Assembly (NCBI GenBank): GCA_017417385.1 | Contig: JAFPZF010000006.1 | Coordinates: 1 to 64,000 of the forward strand | Origin: Bacteroidales bacterium | Lineage (GTDB): Bacteria; Bacteroidota; Bacteroidia; Bacteroidales; Marinilabiliaceae | Direction of reading: 5' to 3' | DNA length: 64,000 nucleotides | Part shown: positions 32,757 through 42,263 of the stretch, in pieces | Layout: the number at the start of each line of letters is the position of its first letter | How positions within the stretch are numbered: position 1 is the stretch's first letter | Translations under genes and position numbers: made by a program | The notes under the pieces: model-generated | Seen by the model: the letters and a program-made list of their open reading frames with translations, nothing else | Told to the model about the DNA's origin: nothing | The model's database searches: none

Positions 32757-33336
32757 AATAAAGAGAATAATAGTAATAGTCGTCGTAGCAATATTGTCGA
32801 CTGTGGCTACGAGTGCGCAGTCGAGATACATAGCCCATGCGATAGTAGTCGGTGATGACACCATACCCGTCGTCAGGCTCGGGGAGGTCAGAGTATTTGC
32901 GAAGAAGAAGTTCAAGACGCAGCGTCAGCAGAGGAAGTGGACGCGGCTGATATACAACGTGCGGCGGGCGTTGCCGTATGCACGGAAGCTGTCGGCGGAG
33001 TTCAAGATAATCAATGATAGCCTGGCGCTCATGACAGACGCCAAGGAGCGGAAGGCATATCTCGACATGAAGGAGAAGACCCTATTCAAGAAATATGAGA
33101 ATGACCTGAAGCACCTGACAGTCACGCAGGGGCGGATACTCGTCAAGCTAATAGACAGGGAGACGGGGAGCACGAGCTATGAGATAATCAAGCTCCTGAA
33201 GGGCGGGTTCAAGGCGTTCTGGTGGCAGGGGATAGCGAGAGTGTTCGGTTCGAACCTGAAGTCAGAATATGATGCAGTCGGGACAGATGCAGAGATAGAG
33301 AACATAGTGCTGTTGATCGACCTAGGGTATTACTAA
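32737..33336 (+). CDS. DUF4294 exported protein
   Basis: A 199-residue protein. A signal sequence (residues 9-27) precedes a conserved domain that starts IAHAIVVGDDTIPVV and holds the segments NVRRALPYA and GRILVKLIDRETGSTSYE. It matches DUF4294, found in Bacteroidota next to cell-envelope genes; its function is unknown. It overlaps the DUF5103 gene by 20 nt and is followed at 28 nt by an Omp85-like gene, so these three probably form an envelope operon. Confidence 0.82.
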   Translation: MTTSSDRIKRIIVIVVVAILSTVATSAQSRYIAHAIVVGDDTIPVVRLGEVRVFAKKKFKTQRQQRKWTRLIYNVRRALPYARKLSAEFKIINDSLALMTDAKERKAYLDMKEKTLFKKYENDLKHLTVTQGRILVKLIDRETGSTSYEIIKLLKGGFKAFWWQGIARVFGSNLKSEYDAVGTDAEIENIVLLIDLGYY

Positions 33337-33364
33337 TATGAGGGGGGAGATGAGGGGGAAGAAG

Positions 33365-34495
33365 ATGAGGATTGTCCTAGTCGCGTACATGATAGTCGCA
33401 AGCATAGCAGCAGCGAGGGCAGAGGGGGACAGCGTCAGAACGACGTTGCCCGAGAAAGTCATAGGACTCGCGGAGACAGTCTTGAAGGCGCTGACAGTCG
33501 AGAGTGGGAGAGTCAAGATGGCAGTGTATCCCGCGGGAGCGTACGGAGAGAGGACGGGGCTGGAGATTGGGGTGATGCCGACAGTCCAGATAGGGAGTGA
33601 GAAGTTCAGACAGCCGCTGACGATAACGCCGTCGGTCTTAGTCTCGACGAAGAAGATGTTTGAAGTCCAGGCAGACATGGAGCTGTATACGAGGGGCGGG
33701 ACAGACGTCATAATGAAGGCCGAGATGTACAGACTCCCAGACGACTATTACGAGACCGGGAACGGAAGGGGCAAGAAGTCAGTTGCAGAATACAGATTTG
33801 AGCGACGGATGGTGACGGCAGAGGCGCTCAGACACATAGGCGAGAGAGGACTGATAGGCGGAGTCTTCGTAGATGTCGACAGATACAATTTCAGAGACAT
33901 AGAAGTCAAGGACACGACGGCTGAGACGTGGAGACTATGGGAAGACGCAGGAACCAGTTTCGGAGGGGGCGTCGTCGTCGGTCGGGACAGCAGGGACAAC
34001 ACCCTTCAGCCGAGACGGGGGACGTACACAAGGGTGCGCCTCACGGGATATAGGAGGGATGACGGTAGGAAATTTCAGAAAGTCGAAGTCGATGCGAGGA
34101 GATATTTCGGCATAGGAGAGAAAGCCACACTAGCGATACAGATGTATGCCGCGAGGAGCTGGGGACAATGTCCGTTCCCGAAGATGCCGACACATGGAGG
34201 AACGCGTCTCGGGAGGGCGATAGGACATAGCATGAAATATGTCGATGCCGGGGCGTGGATAGCGCAGGCGGAAGTACGGCGACCACTGTTCTGGAGGATA
34301 GGGGGAGTATTGTGGACCGGAGTCGGGACAGTCTTTGGCGAGACGAGCCAGGTCATGGAGGGGATGCACGTCATGGGAGGCGGGGGAATAAGAGTGTCAG
34401 TATTCAAGGACGGAGGGTTGAACCTCAGACTAGACGGAGGAGTCAGCCAAAGGGGAGACGGGGCAATATACCTAAACATACGGGAAGCATTCTGA
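33365..34495 (+). CDS. Omp85/BamA-like outer-membrane barrel without POTRA domains
   Basis: A 376-residue protein with signal peptide (MRIVLVAYMIVASIAAARA) and a bacterial surface antigen barrel. Strand segments include TSFGGGVVVGRDSRDN and the C-terminal QRGDGAIYLNIREAF, which ends in Phe as outer-membrane barrels do. There is no room for POTRA repeats. The start at 33365 puts the signal at the N-terminus; the ATG 27 nt upstream would add nine basic residues. A second protein of this type is at 58429-59820. Role in the outer membrane is unknown. Confidence 0.8.
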   Translation: MRIVLVAYMIVASIAAARAEGDSVRTTLPEKVIGLAETVLKALTVESGRVKMAVYPAGAYGERTGLEIGVMPTVQIGSEKFRQPLTITPSVLVSTKKMFEVQADMELYTRGGTDVIMKAEMYRLPDDYYETGNGRGKKSVAEYRFERRMVTAEALRHIGERGLIGGVFVDVDRYNFRDIEVKDTTAETWRLWEDAGTSFGGGVVVGRDSRDNTLQPRRGTYTRVRLTGYRRDDGRKFQKVEVDARRYFGIGEKATLAIQMYAARSWGQCPFPKMPTHGGTRLGRAIGHSMKYVDAGAWIAQAEVRRPLFWRIGGVLWTGVGTVFGETSQVMEGMHVMGGGGIRVSVFKDGGLNLRLDGGVSQRGDGAIYLNIREAF

Positions 34496-34798
34496 GACAT
34501 AGGGGAGAGGGGGTGGAGAGGACGCATGTGGAACAAGTATGACCCAAATCAAAAATGAACGACCAAATAATCTTGTTACAATCATGCCATTTTTGCGGGG
34601 CGATGCGCTTGTGCGCTTTTTGACAACAGGCGCATGTATGATGTACTAAGGAGTGAAGGGAAGTTAATGTTCGAATTCGTAGATATTAGTGTTCCTTGCT
34701 CTCAACAATTTGGTACACTTCCATTAAACACGGAAAGATAAAACGAAGGGAAAAGACAAAAGAGGGAAGAAAAATGGACACGTTAAAACATTTTTGTT
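34496..34798. other. AT-rich intergenic stretch without a clear gene
   Basis: The stretch is less purine-biased than its neighbours. A weak hairpin GCGC-TTGT-GCGC followed by TTTTT (34604-34620) may end the Omp85-like transcript. Short frames of 22 and about 45 codons are present but unsupported. Confidence 0.4.
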
Positions 34799-34806
34799 TA
34801 TATTTG
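34799..34806 (+). promoter_or_regulatory. -7 element of the DUF4369 gene
   Basis: TATATTTG, followed by C, matches the Bacteroidota -7 consensus and lies 100 nt before the lipoprotein ATG. A TTTG at the right -33 distance was not found. Confidence 0.55.
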
Positions 34807-34906
34807 CACTTTCAGTGAAGCCCAAATAGGCGGCTCGGAGGACATGGGAGACTAGAGAAAGGTCAAAAGAGCGTAGAAGAGGGCAGAACAAAAGAGATAT
34901 AAACAG

Positions 34907-35473
34907 ATGAGTATAAGCAAGATACTTTTTTCGCTTGTCGGGGTAGCGGCAATGCTGACGAGTTGTGGACGCGACAGGAGTTACAGCATCGAGGGTGCGT
35001 TGTACGGAGGAAAGAACTTCGAGGACCAGATGATATATCTTGTGCCGTTTTCGGGAGCGACGACAGAGAACATAGACTCGGCGGTAGTGCATAACAGTCG
35101 GTTCAAGTTCACGGGGACGGTAGAACATGAGGGAGTGTACATAATCAGGATGCGTCCGATGATGCGACTATTCATAAACGAGCTGATAGTCATCAAGGAG
35201 CCTGGTCGGATACGGACGCGGCTGAGCAGCACGAGTTCGGCGAAGGGAACGCCCCTGAACGACTCGTTGCAGGCGTGGAGGGAGTATAAGCAGATGATAG
35301 ACGACCAGATGGTCGACATAAGGAAGCAGATGAAGAAGGCGACGGGCGAGGAGTTGGCGCGGCTAAAGGCGCAGAGCGACTCGCTGAAGAGCATGTTTGA
35401 CAGGCGGAACAAGCAGAGCATCACGCTGAACAACAACGCTTTTGGAGAGTTCCTAGACAAGTACGTCAGATAG
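34907..35473 (+). CDS. DUF4369 lipoprotein
   Basis: A 188-residue lipoprotein with lipobox LTSC (C20). The body is a DUF4369-type beta domain (SIEGALYGGKNFEDQMIYLV onward in spirit) followed by charged coiled-coil-like helices (residues 125-175). In most Bacteroidota proteins this domain precedes a thioredoxin-like AhpC/TSA domain; here the protein stops right after the helices (NNNAFGEFLDKYVR), so the thiol-disulfide part is absent. It may be a shortened version or a stand-alone sensor. No neighbour supplies the missing domain. Confidence 0.78.
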   Translation: MSISKILFSLVGVAAMLTSCGRDRSYSIEGALYGGKNFEDQMIYLVPFSGATTENIDSAVVHNSRFKFTGTVEHEGVYIIRMRPMMRLFINELIVIKEPGRIRTRLSSTSSAKGTPLNDSLQAWREYKQMIDDQMVDIRKQMKKATGEELARLKAQSDSLKSMFDRRNKQSITLNNNAFGEFLDKYVR

Positions 35474-35572
35474 AAGAGTAGAGCAGGAGGGAAGTGGTAG
35501 AAAGGCAGAGGGGGAGAAGGGTAGATAGAGCAGGCGAAAGTAGTCGGAGGAAACAAGAACATCAGAGTCGGT

Positions 35573-36136
35573 ATGCAAAGAGAAATAACGTTGAGAAGAG
35601 TCTGGTCTGCGAACAGGCTGGCGGAGGATGTCACGAGACTTATAGAGAGCAGTTTTCCTGAGGACGAGCGTCGGAACACGAAAGAGTTTTTGATGGTTAT
35701 GGACAGGAAGCCGATGTTCGGTGTCTATGCCATAATGGAGGGGGAGACGTTTAGGGGAGTCGTCACGACGTGGAATTTCGGGAAGATAGTATATGTCGAG
35801 CACCTGGCGGTAGAGCCGGGAGATCGAGGACAGGGGATAGGCGGGATAGCGATAGGGAAGGTGTGTGAGGCAGTAGGGGAGACGCCGGTCGTAGTAGAGG
35901 TCGAGTGTCCGACGGACGACATGACGAGGCGGCGGGTAGAGTTTTATGAGCGAGCAGGGTTTAAGATATGGGAGGCAGAATATAGACAGCCGCCGTATAG
36001 CACGACGCAGGCGTCGGTCGAGATGAGACTGATGGCGCGTGGAATGGAAGAGACCGAAGAAAATTTCAGCACGGTAGTGGGGCTTCTGAAGATGCAGGTC
36101 TATGGCGGACGTGAGGCAGTCCCAGCCATACAGTAG
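35573..36136 (+). CDS. GNAT-family N-acetyltransferase
   Basis: A 187-residue protein with a GNAT fold. The acetyl-CoA loop is in VEPGDRGQGIGG (near residues 82-93), after the strand VYVEHLAV. It transfers an acetyl group to an amine of unknown identity. No operon partner is apparent; the next gene is 108 nt away. Confidence 0.85.
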   Translation: MQREITLRRVWSANRLAEDVTRLIESSFPEDERRNTKEFLMVMDRKPMFGVYAIMEGETFRGVVTTWNFGKIVYVEHLAVEPGDRGQGIGGIAIGKVCEAVGETPVVVEVECPTDDMTRRRVEFYERAGFKIWEAEYRQPPYSTTQASVEMRLMARGMEETEENFSTVVGLLKMQVYGGREAVPAIQ

Positions 36137-36244
36137 GGGACGATAGAGCGAGGCGAGGAAGGCAAGAGGCAGAGGGAGGCTAGGCAGACGGGGATAGAAG
36201 AAAAGCAGAAAGAGAATTGGGGCGGAACACATCAAAAAGAAAGG

Positions 36245-37624
36245 GTGCGAAAAGTGAAGATAGGAGACTTAATAGTCAAGGCGAAGGAGTTCCTTGAGAT
36301 GCGGTTGTGGCACATACAGGACACGCCGATAGGCAAGGCCAACAGGCGACTATTCGGGTTGCTACAGATCGTCGTACTCACGGCGAAGGGTTACATAGAG
36401 GGCAACGTCACAGTCAGAGCGAGTGCCTTGACGTACTTCACATTGCTATCGATAGTGCCAGTTCTCGCGTTAGGATTTGCGATATCGAAAGGATTTGGGC
36501 TCGAGCAATACCTCATAGAGTACATACATGACAATCTAGGAGCTGCGCCAGAGACGGCGGAGTACCTGATAGAATTCTCGCGGAGTGCGCTAGAGAACAC
36601 CAAGGGCGGGCTGATAGCCGGAGTCGGCGTCGTGATGCTTTTTTACTCCGTCTTCAAACTACTTTCAAACATAGAAGATGCGTTCAACAAGATGTGGTGC
36701 ATCTCGAAGTCGCGCACACTGGTCAGGAAAGTGACCGACTACATCAGCATGATGCTGTTTGCGCCGATATTGATAGTCATGTCGAGCAGTGCGACCTTGT
36801 TTCTCGGGGCTTACATGAAGTCTCATCAGATAGGCGGATACTTGACGCCGATACAGGAGAACATGGTGAACTTCGTCCCGTACGTACTAGTGTGGACCGT
36901 ATTCACATTGCTGTATCTCATCATGCCTAACACGAAGGTGAACTTCAAGGCGGCGTTGATATCTGGCATAATAACCGGCACAGTGTTCCAGCTCGTTCAG
37001 TGGGTCTATATCACATTCCAGGTCGGGGTGAACAATGCTGGCTCCATATATGGAAGTTTTGCATTCTTCCCGTTGTTTCTTGCGTGGCTACAGCTGACGT
37101 GGACGATAGTCCTGGCGGGTTGCAAGATAGCGTTTGCGATACAGAACGTCAGCAAGTACAGCCTTGAGCAGGGGACGGAGCGGGTGAGCCACTCGATGGA
37201 GAAGAAGATGGCGACACTCATAATGTGGCATGTCGTCGACAGATTCGTGAACAAGCAGGAGTCGACGGAGGGGTTGGCGTTGGCGAACGAGCTCGAGATA
37301 AGCCAGTCGTTCTTCTACAAGATAGTCGAGAAGCTGAAGGCTTGCAACCTGATAGCGGAGGTGACGGGCAGTGACGACGAGCAGAGAGGATTCCTACCGG
37401 CGATAGACGTCTCGCTCATATCGGCGAACGAGATATCCGACAGGCTGGAGAAGCTCGGGGATGACAATTCGTTCCACACGTTGAGGGGACGAGGGTTTGG
37501 AGAAGTCAGTGCGATGATAGACGAGCTGTGGGACAAAGGAAACGGTGGGGAGACGAGATTGCTGAAGGAGATGAGCCTGCCAGAGGAGGGGGAAGAAGGG
37601 AAAGAAGGAGGAGAAGGAAAGTAA
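36245..37624 (+). CDS. YihY/BrkB membrane protein with C-terminal winged helix
   Basis: A 459-residue protein. Residues 30-305 contain six hydrophobic segments of the YihY/BrkB family, with the conserved start VRASALTYFTLLSIVPVLAL (58-77). From about 320 to 400 it has a winged-helix-like domain: a helix ALANELEIS, a recognition-type helix FFYKIVEKLKACNLI and a wing, similar to Rrf2-type DNA-binding domains. The tail is Glu/Gly rich. The start codon is GTG at 36245. The family function is not settled; the fused HTH may regulate in response to membrane state. Confidence 0.85.
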   Translation: MRKVKIGDLIVKAKEFLEMRLWHIQDTPIGKANRRLFGLLQIVVLTAKGYIEGNVTVRASALTYFTLLSIVPVLALGFAISKGFGLEQYLIEYIHDNLGAAPETAEYLIEFSRSALENTKGGLIAGVGVVMLFYSVFKLLSNIEDAFNKMWCISKSRTLVRKVTDYISMMLFAPILIVMSSSATLFLGAYMKSHQIGGYLTPIQENMVNFVPYVLVWTVFTLLYLIMPNTKVNFKAALISGIITGTVFQLVQWVYITFQVGVNNAGSIYGSFAFFPLFLAWLQLTWTIVLAGCKIAFAIQNVSKYSLEQGTERVSHSMEKKMATLIMWHVVDRFVNKQESTEGLALANELEISQSFFYKIVEKLKACNLIAEVTGSDDEQRGFLPAIDVSLISANEISDRLEKLGDDNSFHTLRGRGFGEVSAMIDELWDKGNGGETRLLKEMSLPEEGEEGKEGGEGK

Positions 37625-37713
37625 AGATAATCAGCACGTTGCTGTAGGCGTGCAATAAAATATCAGGTAGTCCGTTATAGTTGTCGGAAAGAACAAACTA
37701 AAAACAGACTATC

Positions 37714-38121
37714 ATGATGAAAAGAAAGAGTGGAGAGGCGGCGTTGACCCCGATGAACGTACCGAAGAAGTTGGCGGCGCTGACATTCGGGGGTGTGTTT
37801 GGAATCGTGTATCTGTTGTTAGTCGGGCTGTCGAAGGTGACGGGGCTGACGTATAATCAGATCAACATCGTAGTGTATTACAGCCTGATACCGGCGCTGT
37901 GGCTCTACATGCTGTTACATTCGTGGATAGCAGTCGTCGTATGGTTGTTTGGGTGGTTGGTCTTTGCGCTTGTGACAGACTTCCGGGAGGTGTGTGGCCA
38001 GATGTTCGTGCTGTCGGTCAAGTTTCTGCTATCGTTCAAATGGTGCGGGATGGACTACGTAGTCAGTTCCGTGTTCTGGTGTGTCGTAGTCCCGATAATC
38101 ATAACCATCCTGTTGTGGTAG
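37714..38121 (+). CDS. small multi-span membrane protein of unknown function
   Basis: A 135-residue protein with about four hydrophobic segments (residues 24-43, 58-74, 76-92 and 116-134) after a basic N-terminus MMKRKSGE. No family was recognised. It stands alone between the YihY gene and a terminator at 38208-38230. Confidence 0.65.
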   Translation: MMKRKSGEAALTPMNVPKKLAALTFGGVFGIVYLLLVGLSKVTGLTYNQINIVVYYSLIPALWLYMLLHSWIAVVVWLFGWLVFALVTDFREVCGQMFVLSVKFLLSFKWCGMDYVVSSVFWCVVVPIIITILLW

Positions 38122-38207
38122 GAGAGCGCATAAAGAGTAGGGCTTGATGCCGCGAGAGGGTGGGGCGGGAGAGAGAGAAGAGGATGGAGGAGTAGCCATT
38201 GGAGCAG

Positions 38208-38230
38208 AAAAAGCCTGAGGGAGGCTTTTT
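38208..38230 (+). terminator. rho-independent terminator upstream of gyrA
   Basis: AAAAAGCCT pairs with AGGC followed by TTTTT. The A-run on one side and T-run on the other would let it work in both directions. Confidence 0.75.
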
Positions 38231-38343
38231 AGGGCGTGAGAGGAGAGCAGCGAGGTGCGTCGTAGGGAGGTCGAAAAGAGGATATGAGGTAAAATAAAGC
38301 ACATTCTAAGGGGGAAAAAGGCATATCGTATCAAAAAAAGCAG

Positions 38344-38351
38344 TAATTTTA
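38344..38351 (+). promoter_or_regulatory. putative -7 element of gyrA
   Basis: TAATTTTA differs from TAnnTTTG at the last base and lies 31 nt before the gyrA ATG. Confidence 0.4.
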
Positions 38352-38381
38352 TAGCTTGAAAAACATAGGAACAATTTCTAA

Positions 38382-40901
38382 ATGGCAGAGGGAACAGAAA
38401 GGATAATTCCTGTCAAGATAGAGGAGCAGATGCGTTCGGCGTACATCGACTATTCGATGTCGGTGATAGTCGCGAGGGCGTTGCCAGACGCTCGAGACGG
38501 GTTCAAGCCGGTGCATAGGCGAATCTTGTTTGGCATGGATGGACTGGGTCTGACGGCAGACAAGCCGACGAAGAAGTCGGCGAGAATAGTCGGTGATGTG
38601 CTTGGTAAGTATCATCCACATGGAGACTCATCCGTTTATGGGGCGTTGGTACACATGGCACAGCCGTGGTCTCTGCGTTATCCGTTGATAGACGGTCAGG
38701 GAAACTTCGGTAGTGCGGACGGAGATGGTCCGGCGGCTATGCGATATACCGAGGCGAGGATGCGGAAGATAGCCGAGGAGATGATGGCGGACATCGACAA
38801 GGACACCGTCGACATGCAGAAGAACTTCGACGAGAGCCTTGACGAGCCAGTAGTCCTGCCGACGCGCATACCGAACCTGCTGGTAAACGGGTCGTCTGGT
38901 ATAGCAGTCGGAATGGCGACGCTCATGGCGCCACATAACTTGCGAGATGCGGTTGATGCCTGCATAGCATACGCGCAGAATCATGACATCGATATAGAGG
39001 AGCTCATCAAGATAATCAAGGCGCCGGACTTCCCGACGGGCGGTACGATAGTCGGTTATCAGGGAGTTCGCGATGCATACCTGACCGGCAAGGGAAGGAT
39101 AGTGATCAGGGCAAAGACCGAGATAGAGACGATAGGCGGGCATGACTGCATAGTCGTCAAGGAAGTGCCCTACATGGTGATCCGCAAGGACATAGTCAAG
39201 AAAGTAGCGGAGCTGGTCACGACAAAGAAGATTGACGGGATCACGAACATACAGGACGAGACCAGCGAGAAGGGCGGTACGAGGATCGTCATAGAGCTCA
39301 GGAAGGATGCGATCCCGAACGTCGTCTTGAACCACCTGTATAAGAACACCCAGCTGCAGAGCAGTTTCGGAGTCAACAACATCGCCCTCGTCAAGGGAAG
39401 GCCGAAGTTGCTGAACCTCAAGGACATCATTCAGTGCTTCATAGAGCACAGGCATGAGGTCGTTGTCAGGCGTTCGGAATACGAGAAGCGCAAGGCGGAG
39501 GAGAGGGCACATATCATCGAGGGCCTCATCATCGCGAGCGACAACATCGACGAGGTCATCAGGATAATCAGGGCAGCATCGAGCACACAGCAGGCGAAGA
39601 CAGACCTCATGGCGAGGTTTGCGCTGAGCGACCTGCAGAGCCAGGCGATAGTCGACATGCAGCTCAAGAGGCTGACAGGACTGGAGCAGGACAAGCTGAG
39701 GGCCGAGTATAAGGAAGTCAAGGACTACATAGACTACCTGACGCGGTTGTTGGCAGACGAGTCGATGCAGATGCAGGTCATCGTCGACGAGCTGAAGGAG
39801 ATCAGGGAGAAGTATGGAGACGACAGGTTGACCGACATAGAGTATTCGGACGGAGAGTTCAATCCAGAGGACTTCTATGCGGACGAGGATGTCGTCGTCA
39901 CCGTCAGCCACCTCGGGTATATCAAGAGGACATTCCTGAGCGAGTTCAAGACCCAGAACAGAGGCGGAATCGGCTCGAAGGGTAGCAGCACGAGGGATCA
40001 GGACTTCATAGAGCATCTGTATTATGCGAAGATGCATGACACCATGATGTTCTTCACGGCGAAGGGACGTTGCTTCTGGTACAAAGTCTATGACATACCG
40101 GAGGGCAACAAGACGAACAAGGGCAGGGCTATCCAGAACCTGCTGAATATCGAGAGCGACGACAAGATCATGACGTTCATGACAGTCAGGGGGCTTGACA
40201 ACAAGGAGTACACGCAGAGCCATTACATCGTATTGGCGACGAAGGGAGGCATCGTCAAGAGGACGAGTCTTGCGGAGTATTCACGTCCGAGGGCTAATGG
40301 CGTCATAGCAGTCAACGTCAGAGAGGGCGATGAGCTACTCAGGGCTGCGTTGACCGACGGGCAGATGCACCTGATACTTGCGACGAGTGACGGCAGGGCA
40401 ACGAGGTTCGAGGAGAACACCGTCCGAGTCGTCGGCAGGAACAGTTCGGGTGTACGCGGCGTGTCGCTCAACGAAGGGTGTTCGGCAGTAGGTTTCGTAG
40501 CCGTCGAGGAGAACAGTCCGGTCGACATACTAGTCCTCTCGGAGAAGGGATTTGGCAAGAGGTCTCACCTTGACGAGTATCCGTTGAAGGGTAGGGCATG
40601 CAAGGGAGTGAAGACCATCAACATAACCGACAAGACCGGTCAGCTGATCTCGATAGACACCATCACCGATGATGACGACCTGATGATCATCAACAAGAGT
40701 GGCATCACCATAAGGCTTAAGGCTACGGACATCAAGGTGATAGGTAGGGCTACGCAGGGTGTCTGCCTGATCAACATCAGCAAGAAGAACGACCAGATAG
40801 CCTCGGGAGCAGTCGTACCTCACATCGAAGACGAGGAGGAGGAAGGCGAGCCGAGCGAAGATGGCACGGGAATTGATACGACAGAAGAAAACGAGCAGTA
40901 A
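38382..40901 (+). CDS. gyrA: DNA gyrase subunit A
   Basis: An 839-residue type IIA topoisomerase subunit. The catalytic Tyr is Y122 in AMRYTEAR. The quinolone region reads [12 protein letters not shown], so the position of E. coli Asp87 is Gly, as is usual in Bacteroidota. Residues up to about 500 are the breakage-reunion and coiled-coil domains. The C-terminal beta-propeller follows, with a GyrA box-like segment [10 protein letters not shown]. The tail is acidic. It introduces negative supercoils with GyrB, encoded elsewhere. A TPR gene follows at 35 nt. Confidence 0.97.
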   Translation: MAEGTERIIPVKIEEQMRSAYIDYSMSVIVARALPDARDGFKPVHRRILFGMDGLGLTADKPTKKSARIVGDVLGKYHPHGDSSVYGALVHMAQPWSLRYPLIDGQGNFGSADGDGPAAMRYTEARMRKIAEEMMADIDKDTVDMQKNFDESLDEPVVLPTRIPNLLVNGSSGIAVGMATLMAPHNLRDAVDACIAYAQNHDIDIEELIKIIKAPDFPTGGTIVGYQGVRDAYLTGKGRIVIRAKTEIETIGGHDCIVVKEVPYMVIRKDIVKKVAELVTTKKIDGITNIQDETSEKGGTRIVIELRKDAIPNVVLNHLYKNTQLQSSFGVNNIALVKGRPKLLNLKDIIQCFIEHRHEVVVRRSEYEKRKAEERAHIIEGLIIASDNIDEVIRIIRAASSTQQAKTDLMARFALSDLQSQAIVDMQLKRLTGLEQDKLRAEYKEVKDYIDYLTRLLADESMQMQVIVDELKEIREKYGDDRLTDIEYSDGEFNPEDFYADEDVVVTVSHLGYIKRTFLSEFKTQNRGGIGSKGSSTRDQDFIEHLYYAKMHDTMMFFTAKGRCFWYKVYDIPEGNKTNKGRAIQNLLNIESDDKIMTFMTVRGLDNKEYTQSHYIVLATKGGIVKRTSLAEYSRPRANGVIAVNVREGDELLRAALTDGQMHLILATSDGRATRFEENTVRVVGRNSSGVRGVSLNEGCSAVGFVAVEENSPVDILVLSEKGFGKRSHLDEYPLKGRACKGVKTINITDKTGQLISIDTITDDDDLMIINKSGITIRLKATDIKVIGRATQGVCLINISKKNDQIASGAVVPHIEDEEEEGEPSEDGTGIDTTEENEQ

Positions 40902-40935
40902 AACAAAGAAATAACACAATAGTACATAGAACAAT

Positions 40936-42084
40936 ATGAGAAGAGTATTAATAATGGCGATTGGTGCGATTGCGTTCTCGACAGTTGCATCAGCACAGAG
41001 CTCGAAGGTGTCTCAGGCAGAGAATCTTCTGATACTCAGGAAGGTAGATGATGCTAAGGTGGCGATAGACGCTGCTATGGAGCACAAGAAGAGCTCTCTT
41101 GAGCCTGCGACATTTGTCACGGCGGCTAAGGTCTATGCAGGACTGAGCGCTAAGGACGGCGCAGCAGTCGAGAAGGTCAGGGAGTATCTCGAGAAGGCAT
41201 ACGAGCTTGACGCAAGCGGCAAGAAGCCAGGCAAGCACCTGAAGAAGATCCAGAAGGCATTGCCAGAGATAGCATTGTCGCTCGAGCAGGCAGGTGGTGA
41301 GCTGTGGAATGCAAAGCAGTACAGCGAGAGCAGCAAGGCGTTCGGCAACATACTGTGGATCAATTCGAAGATCGAGGGCCACAATGTAGTCGAGGACACG
41401 AGCTTCATGACGAACACTGGTCTGGCAGCTATGCAGGCACAGGAGTGGGCGAGAGGAGCAGAGTACTTCAAGCTCGCAGGTCAGTACAGCAACGACCCGA
41501 TGAACTTCTTGAGGGCGAACTACTGCTACGAGCAGTTGAAGGACTCGGCTAACATCGAGGCGAGCCTGAAGGCAGGTTTTGAGAAGTTCCCGTCGAGCTC
41601 GGACATGGTGAACTCGTTGATCAACTACTACTTGAAGTCTGGCAAGAATCAGGAGGCACTCGGTTATCTGAATGGTGCCATCAAGAAGACTCCGGACAAT
41701 GCGCAGTACTACTTTGCGAGGGGCTGCTTGATGGAGAAGATCGACATCAACGCTGCGATAGCAGACTACGAGAAGGCATCGACGCTCGACACCAAGTATT
41801 ACAATGCCCTGTACAACCTCGGAGTAGCATATTACAATGAGGCACAGAAGTACAAGATGGAGGCTGGTAACGCATGGAAGGACAAGGAGAAGGCAGCACA
41901 GCTCGAGGCAAAGTCGACCGAGATGCTGAAGAAGTCGACAGCCCCGATGGAGAAGGCAGCAAAGGTTGGCGAGGACAACAAGAAGAAGTATGATGCATAC
42001 GACGTCTTGAAGCGCGTCTACTACACACTCCAGGATTGGGACAACAACAAGCGTGTCACCGAGGAGATGAAGAACCTCCAGTAG
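40936..42084 (+). CDS. exported TPR-repeat protein downstream of gyrA
   Basis: A 382-residue protein with signal peptide (MRRVLIMAIGAIAFSTVASAQ) and about six TPR-like helical pairs; the clearest units are near residues 155-190, 225-255 and 258-300. It is probably periplasmic. The pairing of gyrA with such a TPR gene is common in Bacteroidales. Function unknown. Transcription likely starts before gyrA and ends at the terminator at 42106-42146. Use of codons is less AG-extreme than in weakly expressed genes, which suggests high expression. Confidence 0.82.
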   Translation: MRRVLIMAIGAIAFSTVASAQSSKVSQAENLLILRKVDDAKVAIDAAMEHKKSSLEPATFVTAAKVYAGLSAKDGAAVEKVREYLEKAYELDASGKKPGKHLKKIQKALPEIALSLEQAGGELWNAKQYSESSKAFGNILWINSKIEGHNVVEDTSFMTNTGLAAMQAQEWARGAEYFKLAGQYSNDPMNFLRANYCYEQLKDSANIEASLKAGFEKFPSSSDMVNSLINYYLKSGKNQEALGYLNGAIKKTPDNAQYYFARGCLMEKIDINAAIADYEKASTLDTKYYNALYNLGVAYYNEAQKYKMEAGNAWKDKEKAAQLEAKSTEMLKKSTAPMEKAAKVGEDNKKKYDAYDVLKRVYYTLQDWDNNKRVTEEMKNLQ

Positions 42085-42105
42085 AGAGGTCGAAAAACGA
42101 ACGAG

Positions 42106-42146
42106 ATACGGTGGGGACAGAGGCGTCTCCACCGTATTTTATTTTT
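42106..42146 (+). terminator. rho-independent terminator after the gyrA-TPR unit
   Basis: The stem ATACGGTGGGGAC/GTCTCCACCGTAT (with G-T pair) is followed by TTTATTTTT. Confidence 0.85.
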
Positions 42147-42208
42147 GGGGGAGAAGGGGGTGAAGGAGGGTAGAGAGAGGCATGTGCTGAACAAAAGCAG
42201 AGGGACGT

Positions 42209-42240
42209 TTTGCAAAAGAGAGCAAAAACAGCTACCTTTA
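42209..42240 (+). promoter_or_regulatory. promoter of lipoprotein gene, TTTG-N20-TACCTTTA
   Basis: TTTG at 42209-42212, a 20-nt spacer and TACCTTTA at 42233-42240; one base off the consensus. It lies 24 nt before the GTG start. Confidence 0.65.
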
Positions 42241-42263
42241 CAAGCTAAACAAAAGAAGAGACA

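Noticed and set aside
34553..34621. 22-codon frame MNDQIILLQSCHFCGAM with a CxxC pair
   Set aside because: Too short, no partner, and its end coincides with a hairpin and T-run that look like a terminator.
38628..40223. 531-codon open frame on the minus strand inside gyrA
   Set aside because: It mirrors gyrA codons; no start context or family signal. The AG-rich codon bias removes stops from the opposite strand.
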